A stretch of DNA of 64,000 bases from Parerythrobacter jejuensis (GTDB lineage: Bacteria > Pseudomonadota > Alphaproteobacteria > Sphingomonadales > Sphingomonadaceae): NCBI RefSeq assembly GCF_039536765.1, contig NZ_BAAAZF010000001.1, forward strand, positions 1,736,001 through 1,800,000. The letters are read 5' to 3'. This document shows, piece by piece, positions 8,612 to 17,339 of the stretch. Every line of letters starts with the position of its first letter. The first letter of the stretch is position 1. Under the pieces are notes generated by a model, which had not been told where the DNA came from, ran no database searches, and was given only the letters and a program-made list of their open reading frames with translations. The position numbers and the translations under genes are program-made.

Positions 8612-9610
8612 ATGGGGTCGCGCCCGGGGGCACACAACGTCACGACTATGCCGTCACAGGCCGAATATCCGGTTTTCGTACCACGAACTGGCGCCACGCC
8701 GGATGGCGTTCCGCTGTCGGTCAACCGCGCCCCTGCGGCCGACCTGGAACCGTGGATTTCCCGGGTTATGGTCGCCATTGCCGATGCCCCCACGGACGTC
8801 GCTTCGATCGGATATCTTTGCAACGATGCTGGCTATATCCGGACCGCTATTGATGCGCATTGGACCACCTATACCGCAGAAGGCGCGTTGCACTGGCGTA
8901 ACCAGTCATTCCTGTGTGGCCAGCACTCGGTCGCAATGAAACTGACCAGCCGCGGGCCGATCAAGGTCTCCGGCATCATGCTGAAGCCCGGAGCCATGCG
9001 GGTGCTTTGGGGCATCAATGACGGCGCATTGCTCGACAAGATTCGCCCGTTGGGTACGACTGGCACCGATGATCATGCGCTAACCGGGCTATACGAGAAT
9101 GGCATCACGCCCGAGGAATGGCTGGAACGGATCGAGGACTGGCTACGTTCCGAAATTGCCGCGCGCGGAGCGCCGAAGCCCGAGCGGATTGCGCAGCAAT
9201 TGGAGGCGGCAGCTTTCGCTGATCCCAATATGTCCCCTGGCGATTTCTGCGAGCGGGAAGGCATCGCGCCGCGACGCATGCAGCGCATCTGCAAGCGCGA
9301 TTTCGGCCTTTCTCCCAAACAGGTTCTGCGCCGCGCCCGCACGCTGGATCTCGCCGCCCGTATGTGCGGTGTCGCAGACAAGGACGAGGAGCAGGAATTC
9401 CTGCTCCGCTATTTTGACCAGTCCCACCAGATCCGCGATTTTACCGCGCTGTTTGGCCGTAGCCCCCAGCAATTCATGAACAATCGCCAGCCCTTGCTGA
9501 CGCTAAGCCTCGAGATCCGTCAGGCGCGGCGTCTCGAGCTGCTAAACCGGATCGCACCGGACGCCATTCGCCCGTGGATGCGCGAGCCATTCAGACCCCT
9601 GGCGGCGTAA
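8612..9610 (+). CDS. AraC-family transcriptional regulator, divergent relative of the array
   Basis: A 332-residue protein with a C-terminal AraC-type HTH at about 205-295 (MSPGDFCEREGIAPRRMQRICKRDFGLSPKQ ... DQSHQIRDFTALFGRSPQQF). The sensor half is distant from the three tandem regulators but keeps a similar IKVSGIMLKPGAMRVLWG block. ATG at 8612 has AGG 8 nt upstream; an in-frame ATG at 8648 could be the start instead. It lies between hisN and prs on the opposite strand to both, and ends 7 nt from the convergent prs stop. Confidence 0.8.
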   Translation: MGSRPGAHNVTTMPSQAEYPVFVPRTGATPDGVPLSVNRAPAADLEPWISRVMVAIADAPTDVASIGYLCNDAGYIRTAIDAHWTTYTAEGALHWRNQSFLCGQHSVAMKLTSRGPIKVSGIMLKPGAMRVLWGINDGALLDKIRPLGTTGTDDHALTGLYENGITPEEWLERIEDWLRSEIAARGAPKPERIAQQLEAAAFADPNMSPGDFCEREGIAPRRMQRICKRDFGLSPKQVLRRARTLDLAARMCGVADKDEEQEFLLRYFDQSHQIRDFTALFGRSPQQFMNNRQPLLTLSLEIRQARRLELLNRIAPDAIRPWMREPFRPLAA

Positions 9611-9617
9611 TCGCAGC

Positions 9618-10553
9618 CTAGTCGAAGAGCGAGCTGACCGAGCTTTCATCGGCGATGCGGCGCACGGCTTCACCGATCAGCGGCGCAATCGTAAGATACC
9701 GAATACGGTCCGAATCCGAAGCTGCATCCGTGGCGCCGATCGTGTCGGTAATCACCAGCTCTGTCAGCGCCGAACTATCGACGCGGGACACGGCAGCGCC
9801 GGAAAGCACTCCATGTGTGATGTAAGCTGCCACCGACTTGGCGCCCTGGTCGAGCAAAGCCTGTGCCGCGTTGCACAGCGTCCCGCCCGAATCGATAATG
9901 TCGTCAATCAGAATGCAATGCCGCCCCTTCACATCGCCGATGATGTTCATGACTTCGCTTTCGCCAGGGCGGTCGCGGCGTTTGTCGACGATTGCCAACG
10001 GCGCATTGTCGAGCCGCTTGGCCAAGGCCCGCGCACGCACCACGCCGCCAACGTCGGGCGACACAACCATCAGGTCCTGGTCGCCATAGCGCGCCTGAAT
10101 ATCCGCCGCCATTACTGGCGCTGCATAAAGGTTGTCCGTGGGTATATCGAAAAAGCCCTGGATCTGGCCCGCATGCAGATCGACCGAGAGGACACGATCA
10201 GCACCCGCCTCGGTAATCAGGTTGGCAACCAGCTTGGCCGAGATCGGGGTCCGCGGGCCTGGCTTCCGGTCTTGCCGTGCATAACCGAAATAGGGCACGA
10301 CAGCAGTGATCCGGCGGGCCGAAGCGCGGCGCAGCGCATCGATCCCGATCAGCAGCTCCATCAAATTGTCATTGGCCGGAAAGCTGGTCGACTGAACCAG
10401 AAACACATCCTCACCGCGCACATTCTCATGGATCTCGACGAAGATTTCTTCATCTGCGAACCGGCGCACGCTGGCATCGGTCAGCGGAATTTCGAGATAG
10501 GCGGCAATCGCCCGGGCGAGCGGCAAATTGGAATTGCCGGCCATGATTTTCAT
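9618..10553 (-). CDS. prs: Ribose-phosphate pyrophosphokinase (PRPP synthetase)
   Basis: It makes PRPP from ribose 5-phosphate and ATP for purine, pyrimidine, histidine, tryptophan and NAD synthesis. The 311-residue length is normal. Class I motifs are present: [12 protein letters not shown] near the N-terminus, the flexible loop [18 protein letters not shown], and the PRPP-binding [18 protein letters not shown]. Start at 10553 follows GGGGACAG. It lies 131 nt downstream of glpX on the same strand. PRPP is also the substrate of Apt, encoded at 32.0 kb. Confidence 0.97.
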   Translation of the reverse strand: MKIMAGNSNLPLARAIAAYLEIPLTDASVRRFADEEIFVEIHENVRGEDVFLVQSTSFPANDNLMELLIGIDALRRASARRITAVVPYFGYARQDRKPGPRTPISAKLVANLITEAGADRVLSVDLHAGQIQGFFDIPTDNLYAAPVMAADIQARYGDQDLMVVSPDVGGVVRARALAKRLDNAPLAIVDKRRDRPGESEVMNIIGDVKGRHCILIDDIIDSGGTLCNAAQALLDQGAKSVAAYITHGVLSGAAVSRVDSSALTELVITDTIGATDAASDSDRIRYLTIAPLIGEAVRRIADESSVSSLFD

Positions 10554-10684
10554 GAAAGCTGTCCCCAGTCATACAAGAGCCACTTGTGCGACTCGGTAGG
10601 CGCGCAGGATTAGCCGCACCTCCGGCGCTTGGGAACATGGCGATGCGGAGTTTTAGTCCGGTTTTGGGAAAAGCGAGATCGCGC

Positions 10685-11674
10685 TTATGTACGGTGTTCG
10701 CCCCTGATCCACCGAACCGTGCCGCTGGAGGCCCGCATGACAACGCTTTCGGTGGTCATTACACCACCGCGCTTGCGTTTGACCCCGTCGAGGAGCGAGC
10801 CCGAAGTGACGCCGGTGGCGGCAAAAATGCAGTCTCCCTTGGCCAAATCTTCCAGCTTGTAGATCCGGTCAAAATCCGCATCGGCAATGCCCCATTTCCG
10901 GGCACGAGCCTTCTCGTCGTCATTGCGGAAAACGAGGCGCCCGTTGAACTGGCCGCCAACACAGCGCAGCGCTGCCGCGGCGAGCACGCCTTCGGGCGCT
11001 CCGCCCTGTCCCATATACATGTCGATCGTGGTGTCTTCGTCGGTCACCGCGATCACGCCGGCAACGTCACCGTCGCCGATCAGCACGACGCCGCATCCAA
11101 GGCCCCGAAGTTCGGCAATCAGGTCGGCATGGCGCGGGCGATCGAGCACGCAGACGATAATGTCCTGCGGCTCCACGCCTTTGGCCTTGGCGACTGCCTC
11201 GACATTTTCGGTCGGCGATTTGGCCAGATCGATAACGCCCTCGGGATAACCGGGGCCGACCGCGAGCTTGTCCATATAGGTGTCCGGCGCGTTGAGCAGG
11301 TTGCCCTCTTCTGCTGCAGCCAGCACGGCAAGCGCATTGGGCCCGGCCTTGGCCGTAATGGTGGTGCCTTCCAGCGGGTCCAGCGCGATATCGATCTTGG
11401 GGCCCTTGCCGGGTGCGCCGCCAACTTTCTCGCCGATATACAACATCGGGGCTTCGTCGCGCTCGCCTTCTCCGATTACCACGGTGCCGTCCATATAGAG
11501 TTCGTCGAACGCCTCGCGCATGGCTTCCACTGCGGCTGCGTCGGCGGCCTTCTCGTCGCCGCGCCCGATCAGGCTAGAGGCGGCAATGGCGGCCTTTTCG
11601 GTCACCCGGACCATCTCCAGCACGAGGACCCGGTCGAGAACCGAGCTGGCGGCAGTCTTTGTGGATGTGTTCAT
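10685..11674 (-). CDS. glpX: Class II fructose-1,6-bisphosphatase
   Basis: A GlpX-type gluconeogenic phosphatase of 329 residues. Diagnostic motifs are DGTVVIGEGERDEAPML, the metal-binding DIALDPLEGTTITAKAG loop and the central GVIAVTDEDTTIDMYMGQGG. ATG at 11674 follows AGAGGGA about 10 nt upstream; the open frame continues far upstream without family similarity and was trimmed. Together with gpmA at 45.7 kb it covers part of the glycolysis/gluconeogenesis backbone in this window. Confidence 0.95.
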   Translation of the reverse strand: MNTSTKTAASSVLDRVLVLEMVRVTEKAAIAASSLIGRGDEKAADAAAVEAMREAFDELYMDGTVVIGEGERDEAPMLYIGEKVGGAPGKGPKIDIALDPLEGTTITAKAGPNALAVLAAAEEGNLLNAPDTYMDKLAVGPGYPEGVIDLAKSPTENVEAVAKAKGVEPQDIIVCVLDRPRHADLIAELRGLGCGVVLIGDGDVAGVIAVTDEDTTIDMYMGQGGAPEGVLAAAALRCVGGQFNGRLVFRNDDEKARARKWGIADADFDRIYKLEDLAKGDCIFAATGVTSGSLLDGVKRKRGGVMTTESVVMRASSGTVRWIRGEHRT

Positions 11675-11730
11675 GGCGAATTCAGTCCCTCTGGTGCGTT
11701 TGGGCGGCGGATTAGACGGGGAGTGGGGTA

Positions 11731-12186
11731 TTGTCGATACGTGCGGGGGTTCTGGCCACACTTGTGCTGCACATGCCGCTAGCTGCCCAGCAATCGGGAA
11801 ATCCATCGCCAACCGCCGAACAGGTGCTGGAAGAAGCGAAAGAAGAATACGGCCCGCCGCCGCCCGACCCGCCGAAACGGGTCGAATGCGACGACCCAAT
11901 TGGCAACGAGATCGTGGTCTGTGCGGAGCTGGAAGAGCAATCGCAGTTTCGTGTACGGTCGAGCCTTGACGAAGGCGATGATTCACACCTGAAATGGGAG
12001 GGCGATCCCCCCAACGTCGCTGGCCCCGGCATCTTCACAGGCAAGGCGACTGTTTCAGGCTGCATCAAAGGCGTGAATTGCCCGCCGCCACCGGTCTACT
12101 ATTTCGATATTACAGCCTTGCCCGAAGCGCCCGAGGGCTCCGACGCCGACAAGATTGCAAAAGGTGAGAAGAAGCCCGGTCCTTAG
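11731..12186 (+). CDS. Hypothetical secreted protein, proline-rich
   Basis: A 151-residue protein of unknown function. TTG at 11731 is a credible start, because GGGGAG lies 10 nt upstream and a signal peptide follows at once (GVLATLVLHMPLAA, with cleavage likely after AAQ). The mature part holds a PPPPDPPKRVECDDPIG stretch, four cysteines spaced as two pairs and a second PPPP run near the C-terminus. Similar short periplasmic proteins occur in sphingomonads, but no domain name can be given. It is divergent from glpX and ends 8 nt from the convergent hom stop. Confidence 0.65.
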   Translation: MSIRAGVLATLVLHMPLAAQQSGNPSPTAEQVLEEAKEEYGPPPPDPPKRVECDDPIGNEIVVCAELEEQSQFRVRSSLDEGDDSHLKWEGDPPNVAGPGIFTGKATVSGCIKGVNCPPPPVYYFDITALPEAPEGSDADKIAKGEKKPGP

Positions 12187-12194
12187 GGTGGCAA

Positions 12195-13514
12195 TCAGCT
12201 GCGCAGGATTGGCATGATCAGTGGATCGTCGGTCAGGCTGTCGCTGCCAGCAAGCATCTCTATCGCTGCACGCACATTGCGCACCGGCCCCTGATGGGTG
12301 ACCATCGCCACCAGCACGCCGTCGGCCCCGTCCGCTTCGCCTTCCTGGATCAGGCTCTGGATCGACACCCCCGCATCGCGCATCGCCGCAGTAATCTCTG
12401 CCAGGACGCCGGGCCGGTCCGCGACCGTGAAGCGGATATAGGAGCGGCTTTCGCGTGCACCCGAATCCGCCTTGGGCATTGCGACCAACTGCTGCGTCGG
12501 CACAGAGAACGCTGCGCCCGCATCGCCGCGCGCCAAATCGATCAGATCGGCAACGACAGCGCTTGCCGTCGGACCGTCACCTGCCCCGGCACCCTGGAAC
12601 AGCAGCCTGCCCGAAAAATTCCCTTCCGCGACTACCGCGTTGGTCGGGCCATCGATTGGCGCAAGCGGATGATCTTTTGCGACCAGGCATGGTCGCACGC
12701 GCTGGAGCATGCGGGGGCCTGCGGTGGATTGCTCCACGTCGGCCACACCGATCAGTCGCACAACATAGCCAAGCGCGTCAGCCTGCGCGATATCGGCCGC
12801 CCGCACCCGTCGGATGCCATCGATCTCGACGCTTTCGAAATCGATCTGTGCGCCGAACGACAGAGCCGCCAGAATCGCCAGCTTGTGGGCCGCATCCACG
12901 CCATCGATATCGAAAGCCGGATCAGCCTCGGCGAAGCCAAGCCGTTGCGCATCGGCCAGGGTTTCGCCGAAATCTGCGCCGGAGCTTTCCATCGCGGTGA
13001 GGATGTAATTGCAGGTCCCGTTGAGGATTCCGTAGACGCGGTCGATCGCATTGGCGGAGGCGCCTTCGCGAAGCCCCTTCACCACCGGGATACCACCTGC
13101 GACAGCGGCTTCGAAACGCAGCCCGGCGCCATTCGTCTCGGCCGTGCCCGCCAATTCCATGCCGTGATGGGCGATCATCGCCTTGTTGGCCGTCACCAGG
13201 CCTTTTCCCGCGGCCAGCGTATCGCGGGCCAGGGCGAGCGTCGGGCCATCGGACCCGCCAACCAGCTCTACCACCACATCGACATCGTCACGCTTGGCCA
13301 TTTCGGCCATGTCGTCGCACCAGGCAAAGCCCGACAGGTCGACGCCGCGATCCTTCGTCCGGTCGCGTGCACTGACGGCTGCGATGGTGATGGGCCTGCC
13401 GGCCCGGGCTTCGACCAAAGCGCGGTTTTCTTCCAGCAACCGGATAACACCGGCACCGACAGTCCCGAGCCCGGCAATCGCCAGCCGTAGCGGTTTTCGG
13501 TCCAGACCGGTCAT
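12195..13514 (-). CDS. hom: Homoserine dehydrogenase
   Basis: It reduces aspartate semialdehyde to homoserine on the way to threonine and methionine. The 439-residue protein has an N-terminal NAD(P)-binding GLGTVGAGV (about 15-23), the catalytic region with VTANKAMIAHHG and GILNGTCNYILTAM, then GFAEADPAFDIDGVDAAHKL. A C-terminal ACT domain (about 355-435, RFTVADRPGVLAEITAAM) predicts threonine feedback inhibition. Its start overlaps the thioesterase stop by 4 nt (ATGA), so the two are coupled. Confidence 0.96.
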   Translation of the reverse strand: MTGLDRKPLRLAIAGLGTVGAGVIRLLEENRALVEARAGRPITIAAVSARDRTKDRGVDLSGFAWCDDMAEMAKRDDVDVVVELVGGSDGPTLALARDTLAAGKGLVTANKAMIAHHGMELAGTAETNGAGLRFEAAVAGGIPVVKGLREGASANAIDRVYGILNGTCNYILTAMESSGADFGETLADAQRLGFAEADPAFDIDGVDAAHKLAILAALSFGAQIDFESVEIDGIRRVRAADIAQADALGYVVRLIGVADVEQSTAGPRMLQRVRPCLVAKDHPLAPIDGPTNAVVAEGNFSGRLLFQGAGAGDGPTASAVVADLIDLARGDAGAAFSVPTQQLVAMPKADSGARESRSYIRFTVADRPGVLAEITAAMRDAGVSIQSLIQEGEADGADGVLVAMVTHQGPVRNVRAAIEMLAGSDSLTDDPLIMPILRS

Positions 13515-13927
13515 GCCGCCACCAGCGTATCGGCGAAGAGGCCCCGGACCCGGTTAGGAATGGGAACAGGCATGCCGGTCTCCAGATCGACATGCACCTG
13601 GACCAGGTCGATGGCCGCGCGAAGATCCTCTGCACCGCCTTCGCCATGCAGCTCGATCCGCTGGGCCATCGAAGAATTGCCGATCCGCGTTGTCACAGCA
13701 CGGCCTTCGACCCATTCGCGCAGCCGGATCGGTTTCTTGAACGTCACATTGGCTTGCGCGACGTGGAATTCCAGAGAGTCCTCGCCTGCAACATGAAGGC
13801 CTGCTGCTTCCCAATATTCGGTCACCAATATGTCGGCATATTCGAGATAGCGCGAATTGAAGACCACACCCTGCGGGTCAACTTCGGCATAGCGCACACG
13901 GAAACGGTGTCGAAATGATTGTGTCAT
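13511..13927 (-). CDS. Acyl-CoA thioesterase, 4HBT / hotdog fold
   Basis: A 138-residue hotdog-fold protein. The active-site signature is RYAEVDPQGVVFNSRYLEYAD near the N-terminus, where the aspartate is the usual catalytic residue in the YbgC/4-hydroxybenzoyl-CoA thioesterase group. The substrate is not deducible. ATG at 13927 has GAGG 8 nt upstream; an upstream in-frame start at 13969 is unsupported. A GCTAGAGG promoter core (13936-13943) lies just before it. It is coupled to hom by a 4-nt overlap, with no obvious metabolic link. Confidence 0.85.
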   Translation of the reverse strand: MTQSFRHRFRVRYAEVDPQGVVFNSRYLEYADILVTEYWEAAGLHVAGEDSLEFHVAQANVTFKKPIRLREWVEGRAVTTRIGNSSMAQRIELHGEGGAEDLRAAIDLVQVHVDLETGMPVPIPNRVRGLFADTLVAA

Positions 13928-14022
13928 GGTCGATGCCTCTAGCGGGGCGCAGGGCAAGGACGGAACCACTTAATCTTGTATCGCTGCTAGCTGCCCTTGA
14001 GAATTGGCACATGTAGCAGTCA

Positions 14023-14880
14023 TCAGCCTTGCGGCGGCGTGCGGTTGCGGTCGCACGGGCCGAGGCTGCCCATCACAAAGCGGTAATCTTCCGAAGCCTG
14101 TGCACGATTCGCCGGATCACGGGATAGATTGGCGGGTCCCGGCAAGACAGCAGGCAGGAAGCAGGCAAGCCGGTACCAGGCCAGTGTTTCACGCTGCGGA
14201 ACGCTCACGGCCTGATCGACGATTTCGGAATAGGAAACGCCCCATGCAGGGGCCATCCCCGGCCGTCGGACCACACTCATCGCCAGCGGTTCGCCATCCG
14301 TCGTATCGAGAAAAAACTGCGTTTCCGATTCGCCCGACAAATTTCCTCTGACAGACAACGCATCGCGAATGCCGGCCAGCTCAGGCGCGGCATCACGCTC
14401 GGCAAAGGCAGAAAGAATCGGACGCAAGCGTGCTTCCAGCGGCTCGCTCCACAGCATTTGGGCATCGCGCGCGACCAGCTGAACATCACCGGTCCGCCCT
14501 GGCACAGGCCGTGCAAACAGCAAGACTTCCAACCGCTTCAGCTTGGGCGGTTTGCCACGCGAATCAAGCGGCAGGTCGACGAGGTAACGCAGTGATTCGC
14601 CCACTGGTACCGTGCCGGCAATCAGCGCGAGCGTTTCCGCTTCGACATACAGGCGCACATTGCCCGGCGCGACGCCGCGCGCACGCTCGGCCGGAACGAT
14701 CGCTTGCTTCTTCACCTTCGCGCGCACGACCAGATCCGATGCATCCGCAAGATCAGCCAGATCAGCCCAGGTGGCGCCTGCTTCCGCAGTGGGAAAGGCA
14801 GATTGGGCGTGGGCGGGATGCCCCGCCGCCAGGGCAAAAAGGCCCACGGCAATCAGGCAAGACTGGCGAATCGCGATCAT
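14023..14880 (-). CDS. Hypothetical secreted protein divergent from tonB
   Basis: A 285-residue protein with a clear signal peptide (cationic MIAIRQS, hydrophobic LIAVGLFALAAG, cleavage after HAQ). The body has an EAETLALIAGTVPVGESLRYLVD segment and a single cysteine pair near the end. No domain was recognised. ATG at 14880 has AAGGAG 9 nt upstream. It shares a 327-bp divergent control region with the tonB operon, so coregulation is possible. A second such arrangement, an unknown secreted protein divergent from a TonB-domain gene, occurs at 62-64 kb. Confidence 0.7.
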   Translation of the reverse strand: MIAIRQSCLIAVGLFALAAGHPAHAQSAFPTAEAGATWADLADLADASDLVVRAKVKKQAIVPAERARGVAPGNVRLYVEAETLALIAGTVPVGESLRYLVDLPLDSRGKPPKLKRLEVLLFARPVPGRTGDVQLVARDAQMLWSEPLEARLRPILSAFAERDAAPELAGIRDALSVRGNLSGESETQFFLDTTDGEPLAMSVVRRPGMAPAWGVSYSEIVDQAVSVPQRETLAWYRLACFLPAVLPGPANLSRDPANRAQASEDYRFVMGSLGPCDRNRTPPQG

Positions 14881-15207
14881 CAGGATAGTCTCCTTCGTCC
14901 TGCCCGACTCGGAATACTGCGCAGGATTTTCGCAAGTATCCCATGCCTGTGCGGCGTGAATCATCCCTTAACCGATAAAGCGTTTGCGCGCGTCATACAT
15001 CCTAGCTAAAGCCCTCCGCTCCGGGGCTGGAGAGAGACAATTTCCCGGAACAAATGCATCCAGGGTGCTTGGGGAGCGCCGTATCGACTCTAAGTGTCGA
15101 TTCGACTTTCCGCGCGCTTCCTGCGATGGATTGAAGGATCGCCGTCCGGTGCAGCCGCCGGACATTAGAAGCCGGGTAAACCGGCGCTGACGGAGTGATG
15201 CGACTGC
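14881..15207 (+). promoter_or_regulatory. Divergent control region before tonB
   Basis: A 327-bp non-coding region between the secreted protein gene and tonB. I see an inverted repeat ATCGAC (15083-15088) / GTCGAT (15096-15101) with a 7-nt centre, a GTCCGG/CCGGAC hairpin close to 15150-15170, and a GGAG about 12 nt before the tonB start. No canonical Fur box was recognised. No small ORF with convincing coding features is present. Confidence 0.45.
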
Positions 15208-15882
15208 ATGGCCTACGCTGACCAACAGATGAGCGGCAATCGAGTGATTGCCATTGTCATCGTTGCTCTTATTCACGTCGTGATCGGCTACGTGCTCATC
15301 ACCGGACTTGCCTACGAAGCGGCCGTTAAGGTCATCGAGCGGGTAACGACGGTTGATATCGAGGAGCCGCCACCACCTGAAGACGAGCCGCCCCCCCCGG
15401 AAGAGATTCCGGAAACGGCACCACCACCGCCGGTGGCACCGCCGCCACCGATCAATATCGCGCCGGCACCGCCGCAGATTCAGACCCAGCCAAATATTCC
15501 ACCGCCGTCACCACCGGCTTTGCGAATTCCTCCGGCTGCGCCTGTGGCACCACCTGCCCCACCACCGCCTCCGCCTCCGGCTTTCCAGCCGAAGGATCCG
15601 ACGCCGCGTGGCAATCCGGGCCGTTGGGTGACGACGAACGACTATCCTTCGCGGTCCATTCGTGAAGAGCAGGAAGGCGTTACTTCGGTACGTCTGACTG
15701 TGGGAACCAATGGCCGTGTTCAAAGCTGCCAGGTGACCCGCTCGAGCGGACATTCGCAGTTGGATGATGCGACGTGCAAGAACATGCAACGTCGTGCACG
15801 TTTCCGCCCCGCGACTGACGGGAATGGCGACGAAGTCGTGGGCACCTATTCACAATCGGTGCGCTGGCAGTTGCCTGAGTAA
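15208..15882 (+). CDS. tonB: Energy transducer TonB
   Basis: TonB links the ExbB-ExbD proton channel to outer-membrane receptors. This 224-residue protein has one N-terminal membrane helix (about 12-34, VIAIVIVALIHVVIGYVLITG) with the expected histidine. A proline-rich periplasmic spacer covers about 50-135, acidic first and neutral later. The C-terminal TonB domain has GRWVTTNDYP, VTSVRLTVGTNGRV and RRARFRPATDG. Two cysteines sit in that domain. It heads the tonB-exbB-exbD-exbD operon. The CCN-rich spacer also produces spurious frames on both strands. Confidence 0.95.
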   Translation: MAYADQQMSGNRVIAIVIVALIHVVIGYVLITGLAYEAAVKVIERVTTVDIEEPPPPEDEPPPPEEIPETAPPPPVAPPPPINIAPAPPQIQTQPNIPPPSPPALRIPPAAPVAPPAPPPPPPPAFQPKDPTPRGNPGRWVTTNDYPSRSIREEQEGVTSVRLTVGTNGRVQSCQVTRSSGHSQLDDATCKNMQRRARFRPATDGNGDEVVGTYSQSVRWQLPE

Positions 15883-15923
15883 CCGGATTTTCAATTTTTC
15901 TTATTTTCGAGAGGATCTCGCAA

Positions 15924-16694
15924 ATGATTATCAATCTTCTTACAGCTGCTGCCGGTGAATCCGCGCCGCAGAACCAGTTCGGTTTCTGGGAAGCCATGGA
16001 ACAAGGCGGCGCAATCGCCTGGTTCATCTTCGGCGTCCTCGTGATCATGTCGATCGGTTCGTTCTACATCCTGATCACCAAGCTGCTCGAGCAGAACAAG
16101 ATCATGAAGCAGTACAAAGGCGTCCGCACCAATTTCTGGAAGGCTCCGAGCCTGAAGGACGGCGCGACCAAGCTCGACAAGAACAGCGCATGGCGCCAGA
16201 TTGTCGACGACGCCCTGAAAGCCGATGAAGACCACTCCAAGATGACCGATCAGCGCGAAGCGCATGATTACCTGCACGGTTCGCTGCAGTCGTCGGAAGA
16301 CTCGATCAATGCCAAACTTGCGGGCGGTCTGCCGTTCCTCGCATCGGTCGGCGCAACCGCACCGTTCATCGGCCTGCTCGGCACGGTGATCGGTATCTAT
16401 CGCGCCCTGATCAACATCGGTCTCGCCGGCTCGGCTTCGATCGACAAGGTCGCAGGTCCGGTTGGTGAAGCCCTGATCATGACCGCGATTGGTCTGCTCG
16501 TGGCTGTGCCTGCTGTGCTTGCCTATAACTGGTTGCAGAGCCGTAACCGCCGGATTGCCGAACTCCTCACCGGGTTCTCGACCGACGTGCTTGCGTTCAT
16601 CAGCTCGGACGGCAAGGTCAAGCCGACTGTCGTGGCAGCACCCGCTGCCAAGCCGGCAGCTGCCAAGCCTGCTGCACCTGCAGCCAAGAAGTAA
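15924..16694 (+). CDS. exbB: ExbB proton channel subunit (MotA/TolQ/ExbB family)
   Basis: An inner-membrane channel subunit that, with ExbD, converts proton motive force to TonB movement. It has 256 residues and three membrane helices near 29-50, 135-160 and 178-202. The family core is ASVGATAPFIGLLGTVIGIY followed by GEALIMTAIGLLVAVPAVLAY. TolQ is excluded mainly by context. The C-terminus is an Ala/Pro/Lys tail of about 20 residues that is not part of the fold. It begins 41 nt after tonB. A strong hairpin lies between it and exbD. Confidence 0.95.
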   Translation: MIINLLTAAAGESAPQNQFGFWEAMEQGGAIAWFIFGVLVIMSIGSFYILITKLLEQNKIMKQYKGVRTNFWKAPSLKDGATKLDKNSAWRQIVDDALKADEDHSKMTDQREAHDYLHGSLQSSEDSINAKLAGGLPFLASVGATAPFIGLLGTVIGIYRALINIGLAGSASIDKVAGPVGEALIMTAIGLLVAVPAVLAYNWLQSRNRRIAELLTGFSTDVLAFISSDGKVKPTVVAAPAAKPAAAKPAAPAAKK

Positions 16695-16703
16695 GGTGGG
16701 AAT

Positions 16704-16734
16704 GCGGGCGGTCAGCCAGATGGCGGCCGCCCGC
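16704..16734 (+). promoter_or_regulatory. Intercistronic hairpin between exbB and the first exbD
   Basis: GCGGGCGG (16704-16711) pairs perfectly with CCGCCCGC (16727-16734) around a 15-nt loop, followed by pyrimidine-rich sequence (TCATCTCTTCTCTT). It begins 9 nt after the exbB stop and ends 39 nt before exbD. It could act as a partial terminator or RNA processing and stability element favouring ExbB over ExbD. Confidence 0.5.
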
Positions 16735-16773
16735 TCATCTCTTCTCTTAATGACTAACAGATAGGATGTAGTC

Positions 16774-17304
16774 ATGGCTATTTCAGCAGGAGGCGGTGGA
16801 GACACCCCAATGGCCGACATTAACACTACCCCACTGGTGGACGTTATGCTGGTTCTCCTGATCATCTTCCTGATCGCGGTTCCGGTCGCGATCCAGACCA
16901 TCGAGAAACTCGAGATTCCGATCATGGAATCTGTCGAGTCGAAAGATAAGGTTGAAAACCTGACGCTCACGGTCAGCACGACCGACGCCAGCGGCCTCAG
17001 TGCCGGTGAGCCAGGCTATGCCGGTGCAGCCCGCGAGGGCGAGTGCCGGGTGTACTTCAACAATATCACGCCGGTGACCTCGGAAGAACTGTATGATCAG
17101 GCATTCGAACGTCTGGACGCAATTGTGACCCGTGCCGGTGGCCCGGAAGCAATCATGGAAGATCCGGACTTGATCCCGCAGGTGCACATCCGTGGTGACG
17201 TAAACGCTCCATGGCGTTGTGTTGCCGGGACCATCTATAACGTGCAGGCTGCCGGTTATCCGACCGTTGGCTTCATCTCCAACCCCGTCGACCCTAACGG
17301 TTGA
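16774..17304 (+). CDS. exbD: ExbD/TolR family biopolymer transporter, first copy
   Basis: A 176-residue partner of ExbB, with one N-terminal membrane helix preceded by ADINTTPLVDVMLVLLIIFL. The aspartate in LVDVML is the protonatable residue of the family. The periplasmic domain is longer than in the second copy, with an insertion around residues 60-125 and cysteines in EGECRVYFN and APWRCVAGT. AGGATG lies upstream of the ATG. It is followed after 35 nt by a second exbD, so the complex may be heteromeric. Confidence 0.93.
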   Translation: MAISAGGGGDTPMADINTTPLVDVMLVLLIIFLIAVPVAIQTIEKLEIPIMESVESKDKVENLTLTVSTTDASGLSAGEPGYAGAAREGECRVYFNNITPVTSEELYDQAFERLDAIVTRAGGPEAIMEDPDLIPQVHIRGDVNAPWRCVAGTIYNVQAAGYPTVGFISNPVDPNG

Positions 17305-17339
17305 TCGGCGCGGGAAAGAGACAGAAGGAGTAACGCACT

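Noticed and set aside
10586-11782. 398-codon open frame antisense to glpX
   Set aside because: Shadow of glpX; no signal, domain or ribosome-binding site.
12294-13490. 398-codon open frame antisense to hom
   Set aside because: No domain; composition mirrors the hom codons. The hom product on the other strand is unmistakable.
15360-15600. Possible microsatellite or repeat expansion (CCN triplets) in tonB
   Set aside because: It encodes the normal proline-rich TonB spacer in the right frame and place; codons are mixed, so there is no clean tandem repeat.
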